From an uncultured Collinsella sp. (GTDB taxonomy: Bacteria > Actinomycetota > Coriobacteriia > Coriobacteriales > Coriobacteriaceae), in the NCBI GenBank assembly GCA_900546115.1, contig URBQ01000005.1, forward strand, positions 17,114-81,113: a stretch of DNA of 64,000 nucleotides. Reading direction: 5' to 3'. The notes below the pieces were generated by a model. That model was not told the origin of the DNA, did not search any database, and saw only the letters and a list, made by a program, of their open reading frames with translations. Positions 8,504 through 16,361 of the stretch are shown piece by piece (position 1 is the first letter of the stretch; the number at the start of each line of letters is the position of its first letter). A program made the position numbers and the translations under genes.

Positions 8504-9304
8504 TTACGCCTGCTGCTCGGCAGCGGCGGCCTCGGCCTGGGCGCGCTGCTCGGCGGCCTCGCGCTCGAAGGTCTCAAAGCCGTTCTTGTCGATCCAGGGG
8601 ATGAGCGAGGCGTCGTCCTCGCGCACGATATGACCCTTGACCATAACGTGGACGCGGTCGACATCCAAGTGCTCCAGGATGCGCGTGTTGTGCGTGATGA
8701 TGAGCATGGAGCCGTCGCAGCTCTTGAGGTAGGCGTCCATGCCGTGGCTGACGGTGGAAAGCGCGTCGACGTCCAGGCCTGAGTCGGTCTCGTCCAGAAT
8801 GGCGAGCTTGGGCTGCAGCAGCAGAAGCTGGAGCATTTCTACCTTCTTCTTCTCGCCGCCCGAGAAGCCCACGCCCAGCTCGCGGTTGAGGTAGGCGGTA
8901 TCCATGTTGAGCTCGGCCGCGAGCTCTTTGACGCGACGGCGGAACTCCTTGCCCTTCATCTCCAGACCGGGGCGGCCGGCGATGCTGGCGCGCAAAAAGC
9001 TCGACAGCGGCACGCCCGGGATCTCGACCGGGGCCTGGAAGCTCAGGAACAGGCCGGCACGCGAGCGCTTGTCGGTGGTGAGCTCGGTGATGTCCTGGCC
9101 GTCAAAGACAATACGGCCGTCGTTGACGGTGTAGACGGGGTCGCCCATGACCAGGTGGCCAAGGGTGGACTTGCCGGCGCCGTTGGGTCCCATCAGCACG
9201 TGGGTCTCGCCGGCGGCGACGTTGAGGTTGACGTTGTGGAGGATGGTCTTCTCGTCCACGGAGGCGGTCAGACCTTCGATGGAAAGCAGCGGATTTGCGC
9301 TCAT
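8504..9304 (-). CDS. sufC: SufC ATPase of the SUF complex
   Basis: A 266-residue ABC-type ATPase. Walker A GPNGAGKST is at residues 39-47, then the Q-loop (SFQAPVEIPGV, typical of SufC), the signature FSGGEKKKVEML and Walker B LAILDETDSGLD. The C-terminal 25 residues are Ala/Gln/Glu-rich and seem dispensable. I place the start at 9304 because GAGAGGGG lies just upstream; an in-frame ATG at 9334 has no such site. It is first gene of sufCBDSU and drives conformational change of SufB-SufD by ATP hydrolysis. Confidence 0.95.
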   Translation of the reverse strand: MSANPLLSIEGLTASVDEKTILHNVNLNVAAGETHVLMGPNGAGKSTLGHLVMGDPVYTVNDGRIVFDGQDITELTTDKRSRAGLFLSFQAPVEIPGVPLSSFLRASIAGRPGLEMKGKEFRRRVKELAAELNMDTAYLNRELGVGFSGGEKKKVEMLQLLLLQPKLAILDETDSGLDVDALSTVSHGMDAYLKSCDGSMLIITHNTRILEHLDVDRVHVMVKGHIVREDDASLIPWIDKNGFETFEREAAEQRAQAEAAAAEQQA

Positions 9305-9368
9305 GCTGCCCCTCTCTGTATATGGTGTACTCATGGGTGTGCGAAACCCTAGGAATCTTCTCGGAATA

Positions 9369-9412
9369 AAGTTACTATGGGTTTGGCGTTAGTCAAGGGA
9401 AAACCCGACTAA
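9369..9412 (-). promoter_or_regulatory. Candidate suf promoter with inverted-repeat operator
   Basis: On the minus strand TTGACT (9391-9396) and TAACTT (9369-9374) are 16 bases apart, a plausible -35/-10 pair for the suf operon. A perfect 6-bp inverted repeat TTAGTC...GACTAA (9389-9394 and 9407-9412, 12-base spacer) overlaps the -35 box. Its position suits repression by the divergent IscR-like regulator. This is inference from position and symmetry. Confidence 0.45.
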
Positions 9413-9431
9413 TCCACTCGACTTTTCAAAT

Positions 9432-9510
9432 TCTGGGACAACATAACCTGTTGTGTTTGTCCCATTTACTTAAGAAATGGGACAAACAAACCTGGTTATG
9501 TTGTCCCAGA
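9432..9510. repeat. 79-bp near-perfect palindrome
   Basis: Two 36-base arms (9432-9467 and 9475-9510) flank the 7-base centre ACTTAAG. The outer 17 and inner 13 bases of each arm pair perfectly; only the 6 bases between them (9449-9454 and 9488-9493) are mismatched. It ends about 19 bases before the regulator's start codon. A decayed copy of its centre and right arm is present at 59341-59381, which points to a dispersed palindromic element rather than only a local operator. It could also act as a terminator or mRNA structure. Confidence 0.75.
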
Positions 9511-9528
9511 TGCGATGGGAGGGTAGGT

Positions 9529-9960
9529 ATGCTCATTTCTTCCAAGGGCCGCTATGCCCTCCGGCTGATGATCTATATCGCGGCGCTGGGCGACGCCGAG
9601 GGCAAGATTGCCCTGCGCGAGGTTGCCGACCGCGAGCGTATCTCGCAAAAGTATCTGGAACAGCTGGTTCGTCCACTTATGAAGGCTGGCCTGCTTAAGA
9701 GCGTGCGCGGCAAGGGCGGCGGCTACATGATGGCCAAGGATCCATCCGAGGTGCGTGCTGGCGACATCCTGCGCGCTGTCGAGGGCAGTACTGCTCCGGT
9801 GGCGTGCGATGGTATCGACAACAGCTGCGCCCGCAGCGATCTCTGCTCGACCGTCAAATTCTGGCGCGGTCTGGACGACGTGATCGAAAAGTACGTCGAC
9901 GGCGTGACGTTGGCCGACCTTGCTGCCGTCCCCGAGATTAACTTTGACATCAAGCAGTAG
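9529..9960 (+). CDS. Rrf2/IscR-type iron-sulfur regulator
   Basis: A 143-residue Rrf2-family transcription factor. Residues 1-66 form the winged helix (SKGRYALRLMIYIA ... ISQKYLEQL ... GGGYMMA). The cluster-binding cysteines are Cys93, Cys100 and Cys106, with spacing close to that of IscR, so it probably senses iron-sulfur status. The start at 9529 follows GGGAGGG; an upstream in-frame ATG at 9451 lies inside the palindrome and has no ribosome site. It is transcribed away from the suf operon, whose promoter lies in the shared 220-base gap; control of suf and of itself is the natural inference. Confidence 0.9.
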   Translation: MLISSKGRYALRLMIYIAALGDAEGKIALREVADRERISQKYLEQLVRPLMKAGLLKSVRGKGGGYMMAKDPSEVRAGDILRAVEGSTAPVACDGIDNSCARSDLCSTVKFWRGLDDVIEKYVDGVTLADLAAVPEINFDIKQ

Positions 9961-10099
9961 GTCGAGCGCAATTCCTTAAGATTTCGCGGAGGGTTGTTGC
10001 CGTTTACCGAGGGGTTGTTGTGCAACAACGGGCGAGCTGCAATACTTATTTTTATCTTTGCAAACTGCACTTTAACTACACCAATGCAGGGAGGATCTT

Positions 10100-11908
10100 A
10101 TGCAGGCCAAGCATTCTGCGATTGTCGCGGGCCTGACGCTGGCGCTTTCGTTTGGCGCCGTTTCCGCGCCGGCACCCGCCGCTGCCGAGGAGCCCACGCC
10201 GGGCGTTGCCTCGGATGCGACCGATATCGATAAGGGTCTCTATACCCAGCAGTCCTTTTCGGGCGTGCTGAGGTCGGTCCAGGGTGTTTCGTTTGTTAAC
10301 GTGACTCCTGAGATGAAGTACTTCACCAAATATGAGAGTCACGGCAACTATAACCAGGGCTTTTCGTACGGTGACGGTTATAACGCGCTGGGTTATTACC
10401 AGTTCGACCGTCGTTGGTCGCTCATTCCGTTTATGAAGCAGGCCTACAACTACAACCCCGAAAAATACAGCATGCTCAAGGATGCGATTGATCGCGGCAG
10501 CGAGATTTCCAACATGAGCAATGCCATGTACGAGAACGGCCAGCTCACCGAGTTGGGCCGTATTGCGCAGGAGGCCTTCCAGGGCGCTTATAACATCGAT
10601 CCTGTTGAGTTCTCAGCTCTTCAAGATGCCTATGCGTACAACTCGTACTATGCGGTGACCGAGGCGTGGCTCAAGAGTGGCCTGGGCATTGATATTTCGG
10701 GCCGTGCCGATTGCGTTAAGGGCATGGTGTGGAGCATCACCAACATGTGCGGCACCGGTGGCTGCAGGGACTTCTTCCGTTGGGCGAATCTCTCCAACGA
10801 TATGTCCGACCGCGAGTTTGTGACGGCGCTTTCCAACAGTGTGGTCAATAACGTGGCGACCAAGTATTCGAGCCAGCCCCAGTATCATGAGGGCTGGAAG
10901 AACCGCTACCGCAATGAGCTGAAGGACTGCTTGGTTTATATCGCCGAGGACGAGGCCGCTGCGACGCCCGTGCAGCCCGAACCTACGCCGGCGCCCTCGC
11001 CGACGCCTGATTCGAATGACGACTCGAGCGACGATGCCAACGATGACAGGATGGATGCGCCCTCGACCGGTGCTGACGGTGATGGCTCTGCTGGTGGCAC
11101 TACCAACAACGGCTCTACCTCGAACGGTTCCGATTCAAACGGCTCTGCTGCGGGCGATTCGTCTTCAAGCTCTGCCGGCAATACGGACAGCGACGCTTCT
11201 GGTTCGACCGGCGCTGGCACCTCTAACTCATCCACCGGCTCGAGCGATTCGTCCGTTGGCACCGGCTCTAACAACGGCTCCGGCTCTGACGCAACCCCTG
11301 GTTCCGATGCTTCCAAGGATGACTCGAATAAGGCGCCGGACGTTCCCGTTGCTTCGCCGGACAAGAAGCCTTCTTTCTCCGAGCAGCTTGGCTCTACGCT
11401 GGGCTCTTCGCTGATGGCTGGCGTCAATAACGGCTCGACCCAGAACAAGGGCAACTCTGATCAGGTTTCCACGGAAAAGATCGAAGCCGCAAAGGGCGAC
11501 TCCAAGGACAAGGCTTCCGAGAAGACCGAATCCGATAAGGGTTCTAGCTCTGAGGAGAAGAGCGACAAGTCCGAACAGAAGAAGGACGAGGATAAGAAGT
11601 CTGAATCTGAGGAGAAGGACAAGAGCAAGGCCGAGGGCGAAAAGAAACAGTCCGAAGACGACGACAAGAGCGGTGCTGACAACCAGGTCCAAGAGCAAAA
11701 TGACTCCAAAATCGTGACCACCACGACCACGACGACTACAACTACCAAGTCCTCGGGCGGCAACATGCCCAAGACGGGCGATCTGATTGTGATGGCGAGC
11801 CTTGCCAGCGCGAGCTTGGCCACACTGGGCGCTACGTCTATCGTAAGTGGTAAGCATAAGCTCGATCAGCAGAAGAAGGCTTCTGGGGAGGACGGCTCGG
11901 AGGAGTAA
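10100..11908 (+). CDS. Sortase-anchored surface protein with lysozyme-like N-terminal domain
   Basis: A 602-residue secreted protein. Residues 1-30 are a signal peptide ending AxA. The N-terminal domain (about 45-290) contains KYESHGNYNQGFSYG near residue 78 and ALGYYQFD, which resembles the catalytic-Glu motif and the GLMQ-like motif of lysozyme/transglycosylase folds. Then come a Pro/Thr-rich hinge, a long Ser/Asn/Gly/Asp-rich linker, a Lys/Glu/Ser/Asp-rich segment, and a run of ten threonines. The C-terminus has MPKTG near residue 556 (an LPxTG-type variant), a hydrophobic helix and a Lys-rich tail, the usual wall-sorting signal. No sortase is in the window. GGGAGG precedes the start. Peptidoglycan cleavage is a guess from the motif; surface anchoring is well supported. 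Confidence 0.75.
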   Translation: MQAKHSAIVAGLTLALSFGAVSAPAPAAAEEPTPGVASDATDIDKGLYTQQSFSGVLRSVQGVSFVNVTPEMKYFTKYESHGNYNQGFSYGDGYNALGYYQFDRRWSLIPFMKQAYNYNPEKYSMLKDAIDRGSEISNMSNAMYENGQLTELGRIAQEAFQGAYNIDPVEFSALQDAYAYNSYYAVTEAWLKSGLGIDISGRADCVKGMVWSITNMCGTGGCRDFFRWANLSNDMSDREFVTALSNSVVNNVATKYSSQPQYHEGWKNRYRNELKDCLVYIAEDEAAATPVQPEPTPAPSPTPDSNDDSSDDANDDRMDAPSTGADGDGSAGGTTNNGSTSNGSDSNGSAAGDSSSSSAGNTDSDASGSTGAGTSNSSTGSSDSSVGTGSNNGSGSDATPGSDASKDDSNKAPDVPVASPDKKPSFSEQLGSTLGSSLMAGVNNGSTQNKGNSDQVSTEKIEAAKGDSKDKASEKTESDKGSSSEEKSDKSEQKKDEDKKSESEEKDKSKAEGEKKQSEDDDKSGADNQVQEQNDSKIVTTTTTTTTTTKSSGGNMPKTGDLIVMASLASASLATLGATSIVSGKHKLDQQKKASGEDGSEE

Positions 11909-11940
11909 TCTTCTAGATCGTTTTCTATAAGAGTTTGGGA

Positions 11941-11975
11941 CGGGGTCCGGTGCGGCGGCATCGGGCCCCGTTTTT
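11941..11975 (+). terminator. Rho-independent terminator
   Basis: A GC-rich imperfect hairpin (11941-11970) is followed by five T residues, 32 bases after the stop of the surface protein gene. Confidence 0.85.
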
Positions 11976-12108
11976 GTTGTGCAACGATTTGTTATGCCCC
12001 CTCGGGGGTCTGCTGCTACCGTTGCCCGAAACGTTTGCATGTCGATATTGTTGCGCTCTACCCGCTCGCTACAATGGGCATCGTGCTGCGTTAGAAGGAG
12101 AGTTTACG

Positions 12109-13908
12109 GTGTCTGAACAGGCGAATTATGGTGTTGCTCATGCGTTTGGCGCACGGTTGCTCAGTTATGCGGATAACGCAGCTCTGCCGGTTGATGTACA
12201 CGACTTTTCCGATGCAATCAATCGGTGTTTACTCGTCGATAAGACTATGTTTATTGCCGATATATTGGACAGCGAAGCACTTGTTGCGGTTTGCTGTCGG
12301 CCCAAGGGTTTTGGCAAGAGCATGAATCTATCGATGCTCAAATGCTATTTGGAACGACCTGATCACCGGCGGCCGGATCGAAGCCCGTTCGTCGGCTCCC
12401 AGATTTGGCAGGCGGGCGGCGGTCACTATCGTGATGAGTACGCGTGTTATCCGATCATCACGCTCGACTTTTCAGCTGCCGCTGCGGGGCGCGACGCCGA
12501 TGCTGCGGCGGCTATTCGCAGCGCTGTCGCGAACGAGTGCGCCCGATTGCTGCCGCTGCTTGCCGCACCTGATCTGTCAAGACGTGAAGTCCGTCTTATC
12601 GAGAGGGCGGCGCGTGGGGTGGCCAGCGATAAGGAGATCGATGCGGCGCTTGGCGTGCTTATCAAGCTGCTCCAGGCAGCTTTCGATGAGCAGGTTGTTC
12701 TTCTGATAGACGACTACGACGCGGTATGTCCAAAGCGTTTGGACGCTAAGGACGACGGTAGCGTGGATTCCCTAGAGTCGCTCAGCCGAATGTTGTTCGA
12801 CACCATTGCCGATGCCGGCGACTCGTTGCGATTGACGTGTCTGATGGGCGAGCGCCCCGGTCATGCCGAGTTTGCGTTGTCCCAACGTGGGGTTTCCTGT
12901 CGGTCGGCGACAGCGTTGTCGAGTTGGTGTGATCGATGGTTCGGTTTTTCGGACGACGAAGTCCAAGTGCTGTTGGATTGCATCGGTCGCAACGGCTGTC
13001 TGGATGACGCGCGTGAGTGGCTCGAGGGCTATCTGTTTGGTGGTTTTTATTGCTCGAGCCCGGAGCGCGTGGTGGACTACGCACAGCGCGATTGCGTCGC
13101 GCCCGTTCGGGCGGATCTGTATGGTTACGCCGACCGTCTGAGCGCATGCGTCGGTGACTGGAATCTCATGCGCCTGTCCGCATTGTTCGATTTGGTTGAG
13201 CCGCATGGGTTTATTGAGGCGCCAGTGCATGTGCATGCCGAGGAGGTCGATGCCGCCAAGCCCGAAGATATCTGGACTGCGCTGTATCTGTCTGGATTTC
13301 TTACGACGGACATGACAGGGCATTCGGAGGACGGCGCGTGCCTTCGTTCCCTGCGCCTGCCTAACAACGAAGTGCGTCAGGCGCTCCGTCTTGTAATTCT
13401 GGAATGGTTTGAGTGCGCCGTTGAGGACGTTGGAGTTATCGACTCGTTCCATGACGGGTTGTGTCGAGGAGACGAGGACGCTGTAAAGCAAGCTTTGAGC
13501 TGTGCTATCGGCGATCTGGGCATCGATGTGGACAAATCAGATATGCCGACAGCCTATCATCTGGCGCTGCAGGGGCTTTGCTTTGGACTGTCCGGCTATT
13601 GCAATCCCAGCTCCAAGCGAAGTGGCGTCTCGGATCGCTGGGATATCCAGGTGATTCCCACCGGTCGGGTGTTTGACGTGGCCGACACGCTCGGCATGCT
13701 CGATGAGCGACCGCTCATTACGATCAACATGTTGTATGACCCTGGCGTCGATGCCCTGGGCCTGGAACTGTTAGCGGTTCAGGCGCTGCTCGACATAGAG
13801 CGCGACGGCATCGATGATATCCGCGTGCCGCGCCCCGCCGTCGGGCGCATGCGTTGGGGCTTTGGTTTTGACGGTCAGCGTGTGTCCGTGGTGTGTCAAC
13901 GACTGTAG
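12109..13908 (+). CDS. AAA-ATPase-like protein with degenerate PD-(D/E)XK tail
   Basis: A 599-residue protein of the AAA-ATPase-like/DUF1703 family, often present in many copies in gut bacteria; its function is unknown. The N-terminal family segment FSDAINRCLLVDKTMFI precedes the P-loop RPKGFGKSM (about 63-71); Walker B is VVLLIDDYD near 200. The C-terminal region (about 510-599) aligns with the usual PD-(D/E)XK nuclease domain, starting at a GR-x-x-D motif, but the expected E-x-K strand reads TINMLYD, so catalysis is unlikely. I use the GTG start at 12109 (AGAAGGAGAG upstream); the frame is open to 11935 but that part includes the terminator of the previous gene. It ends 20 bases from the convergent glycosyltransferase gene. 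Confidence 0.85.
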   Translation: MSEQANYGVAHAFGARLLSYADNAALPVDVHDFSDAINRCLLVDKTMFIADILDSEALVAVCCRPKGFGKSMNLSMLKCYLERPDHRRPDRSPFVGSQIWQAGGGHYRDEYACYPIITLDFSAAAAGRDADAAAAIRSAVANECARLLPLLAAPDLSRREVRLIERAARGVASDKEIDAALGVLIKLLQAAFDEQVVLLIDDYDAVCPKRLDAKDDGSVDSLESLSRMLFDTIADAGDSLRLTCLMGERPGHAEFALSQRGVSCRSATALSSWCDRWFGFSDDEVQVLLDCIGRNGCLDDAREWLEGYLFGGFYCSSPERVVDYAQRDCVAPVRADLYGYADRLSACVGDWNLMRLSALFDLVEPHGFIEAPVHVHAEEVDAAKPEDIWTALYLSGFLTTDMTGHSEDGACLRSLRLPNNEVRQALRLVILEWFECAVEDVGVIDSFHDGLCRGDEDAVKQALSCAIGDLGIDVDKSDMPTAYHLALQGLCFGLSGYCNPSSKRSGVSDRWDIQVIPTGRVFDVADTLGMLDERPLITINMLYDPGVDALGLELLAVQALLDIERDGIDDIRVPRPAVGRMRWGFGFDGQRVSVVCQRL

Positions 13909-13928
13909 CGGCGGGTGAAAGCCCTTTA

Positions 13929-14948
13929 CTACTCGGCGTCCTTCAGGGGCGGCATGGGCTTCCAGTTGGGATCCTTAACGATCTTGCGTGCGTCCTTCAT
14001 GCCACGGCGCAGCGCCGGAATACCGGTCTTAAAGCATTTGTCGACTGCTGCCAGACGAATGAACTCCTTGCAGAAGGTCGCGGCATTGCCCAGACGGAAC
14101 AGCACGGGGTGGTAGTCGCCGTAGATCTGCATGTAGCGTGCCAGATAACCGCGGTTGCGCATGATGTAGTAGCGGTTGGTGTCGCTCGTGGAGTTGAGCT
14201 GGCGCTTGCCGGCGATATCCCAGTTAGAGACGGCGCGGGCGCGCTTGAGCACCACGTCGGCAACCACGGCGGCGGGGAAGTGCTGGCTGGCCACGTAGCC
14301 GTAGCAGGCATCGTCGCCGTAGATAAAGAAGCGCGCGTCGGGCAGGCCAATCTTGTCGACCACGCGGCGCGAGAACATGCCGCCCTCAAAGCACAGTTGG
14401 TTCATGGTGCGGTAGCCCTCGGGTCCCAAATCCCACTTGGCGATGGGGTTAGGGATGCCGAGCGAAAGGATGAGCTGGTACTGCCAAAAGAAGGCGCCGC
14501 CGTCAAAGTCCAGGCGCGAACCCTGAATGACGTCGTAACAGTCGGTCCACTTGGCCAAGCGCTCGATGCCTTCGGGGATGACGAGCACGTCGTCGTCCAT
14601 CACCCAGAACCACTGGGCGCCCAGGTCGTAGGCGCATTTGGTGCCGGCGGAGAAGCCACCCGCGCCGCCACCGTTTTCAAGCTGCGGCGCGTATATAACG
14701 CGGTCGGTGCCACCCTGTGAATCGGGCTGGTCGGTGTCGATGCCCCACAGGTTGGCGAGGCGCTCGTTAAATGCGGTGCACATGGCCTCGGTCTCGCGCG
14801 AATTCTCGTTATCGACAATCACGATGCGCCAGGGCGTTGCCGTAAGCTCGGTCATGGAGTCGAACAGGTTGGCCAGGAGCTCCTGACGCTTGTACGTGAC
14901 GACAACGATGGCGAGCTTATCGATGGGGGCGGGAAGGGTTGAAGGCAT
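13929..14948 (-). CDS. GT2 glycosyltransferase, galactofuranosyltransferase-like
   Basis: A 339-residue GT-A fold enzyme. Visible motifs are VVTYKRQ near the N-terminus, GGGAGGF (93-99) and MDDD (117-120), a combination found in GlfT-type galactofuranosyltransferases; FIYGDDACYG later may hold the catalytic acid. UDP-galactopyranose mutase, which makes the donor, is encoded at 58184, so transfer of galactofuranose is a reasonable inference. I place the start at 14948 (MPSTLPAPID), where the conserved domain begins and AAAGGA lies upstream; the frame extends to 15083 without a ribosome site. It is probably cytoplasmic, acting on a lipid-linked glycan. Rhamnosyl transfer is an alternative. Confidence 0.8.
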   Translation of the reverse strand: MPSTLPAPIDKLAIVVVTYKRQELLANLFDSMTELTATPWRIVIVDNENSRETEAMCTAFNERLANLWGIDTDQPDSQGGTDRVIYAPQLENGGGAGGFSAGTKCAYDLGAQWFWVMDDDVLVIPEGIERLAKWTDCYDVIQGSRLDFDGGAFFWQYQLILSLGIPNPIAKWDLGPEGYRTMNQLCFEGGMFSRRVVDKIGLPDARFFIYGDDACYGYVASQHFPAAVVADVVLKRARAVSNWDIAGKRQLNSTSDTNRYYIMRNRGYLARYMQIYGDYHPVLFRLGNAATFCKEFIRLAAVDKCFKTGIPALRRGMKDARKIVKDPNWKPMPPLKDAE

Positions 14949-15118
14949 GGGGCAATATATCCTTTCACGCGCGGCGGGCGAGTGCTGCGCGGAAGCTATC
15001 GAATACGTCCTTGGGACTGTCCTATTGTAAAGGCTCACCGCACCTTGACGGCAAGCTTTGAATAAAACGCAGGAACCTGCCACGGGTTTAGCGGCTTTGG
15101 CGTTTGACGGCAGCGTGT

Positions 15119-16249
15119 CTATTGCCGCTTGAGCTTGCGAGCGATAAGGCTTCTAACTGCATCGATGATGAGGAGCGCTAAGGCAAAGACTATGCTAATG
15201 ACGGCACCCGTGACGATACATATAACTGCCGGGCTGTTTTGGCTGACCAGTATGTTTGCGAGCAACGTATTGAAGACGGGACGCCACAGGCTACTGGTGA
15301 GCGACTGCATCACATAGAAACCGAGCGTGGCGGTCGATAAGGTGACGATGACACCTGCAGTCCGCGGATTGCCTGAGACGCTGCGTCGGGTTGCCGCAAG
15401 GAGCAAGGAGGCGGCAGCGAGGGCAAACGAGATCAACGAGGTTGATTTGTAGGTAAGGACTGCCATCGCCGTGAGGTTGCCGGTGAAGGAGAGTGCTCCT
15501 TCCAGGATGGTGGCGAGCGCCAAAACCGCTGCGAACGATCGCATGTCCAAGGCGCCCGCCCTGTCCGAATCCATGGCATCGGTAACGTCGCGGAGCAGTC
15601 CGCCGATCAAAAACGCGATTACGTACGTGGCAGCGCTCATGAGTTTCTGGAGCCAAGAAAACTCGCCGGCGCTTGTCGCACTCATGGCGGCCAAATACCC
15701 GTTAACAACAAATGCGAGGATGCCAACGGCGATGACCGTCGTCGTGTAGCTCCTCTGGGAGAGTCGACTCTTAGCCAGTCCAAACCATGGCGCCATGAAG
15801 ACCGTGGCGGCATAGACCCAGATAAACTCAAGGCCTAGCGTGTACCAGTAGTGCGTATTGAGGGTAACATCGGGAATGGGGGAGACGACCGTGGACCACG
15901 CGAGCGCCACGAGGCAATAAAACGCAGTGGGCATAATGACCTTGCCAAGGCGCTGCGCCGTCCGTTGCATTTGCGACTTCCACGTTGCTCCACCGTCCCA
16001 AGCGCGCGCGGCTGAGGTGATGAGAAAATAGCCCGAGATCATAAAGAAGACCTCGTTGGCCCAGCAGCCCAGCAAGTTAATAAAACCGAGCACGCCGGAA
16101 TAGGGGAACATCGCAAGCGGCACGTATTCCGGCAATCCGACGCAGGTCGCCTGGAAGGTCCACTGAAAGGTGTGGAACACCGCGATGCCGGCGACCGCGA
16201 TTAAGCGCAGCGCTTCGATGGGTATGTTGCGTGCGGCTTTGGGCTGCAT
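15119..16249 (-). CDS. Acyltransferase family 3 membrane protein
   Basis: A 376-residue integral membrane protein with about ten hydrophobic segments. The first segment carries EALRLIAVAGIAVFH, with the Arg15 and His26 pattern typical of acyltransferase-3 enzymes (OatA/WecH type), which add acetyl or similar groups to surface sugars. It lies among glycosyltransferases, so O-acetylation of the surface polysaccharide is likely. It is transcribed divergently from the GT2 gene at 16362 across a 112-base promoter gap. AAAGGA lies upstream of the start. Confidence 0.85.
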   Translation of the reverse strand: MQPKAARNIPIEALRLIAVAGIAVFHTFQWTFQATCVGLPEYVPLAMFPYSGVLGFINLLGCWANEVFFMISGYFLITSAARAWDGGATWKSQMQRTAQRLGKVIMPTAFYCLVALAWSTVVSPIPDVTLNTHYWYTLGLEFIWVYAATVFMAPWFGLAKSRLSQRSYTTTVIAVGILAFVVNGYLAAMSATSAGEFSWLQKLMSAATYVIAFLIGGLLRDVTDAMDSDRAGALDMRSFAAVLALATILEGALSFTGNLTAMAVLTYKSTSLISFALAAASLLLAATRRSVSGNPRTAGVIVTLSTATLGFYVMQSLTSSLWRPVFNTLLANILVSQNSPAVICIVTGAVISIVFALALLIIDAVRSLIARKLKRQ

Positions 16250-16361
16250 GACGTCCTTTCTTATCGGTTTGTCTCTGCGAGCTCCATAGATTATATAAAC
16301 GTCCGCTGGCGCGCTGACCCTTTGATACCATGAAACGACAGGTATTTCCTAAGGAGCACAT

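Noticed and set aside
7268..8782. Long open frame (504 codons) opposite sufB and sufC
   Set aside because: Antisense to two certain genes; no ribosome site or family features.
9432..9510. Palindrome as a simple suf terminator
   Set aside because: It lies upstream of both divergent genes, not after one, and a partial copy occurs elsewhere.
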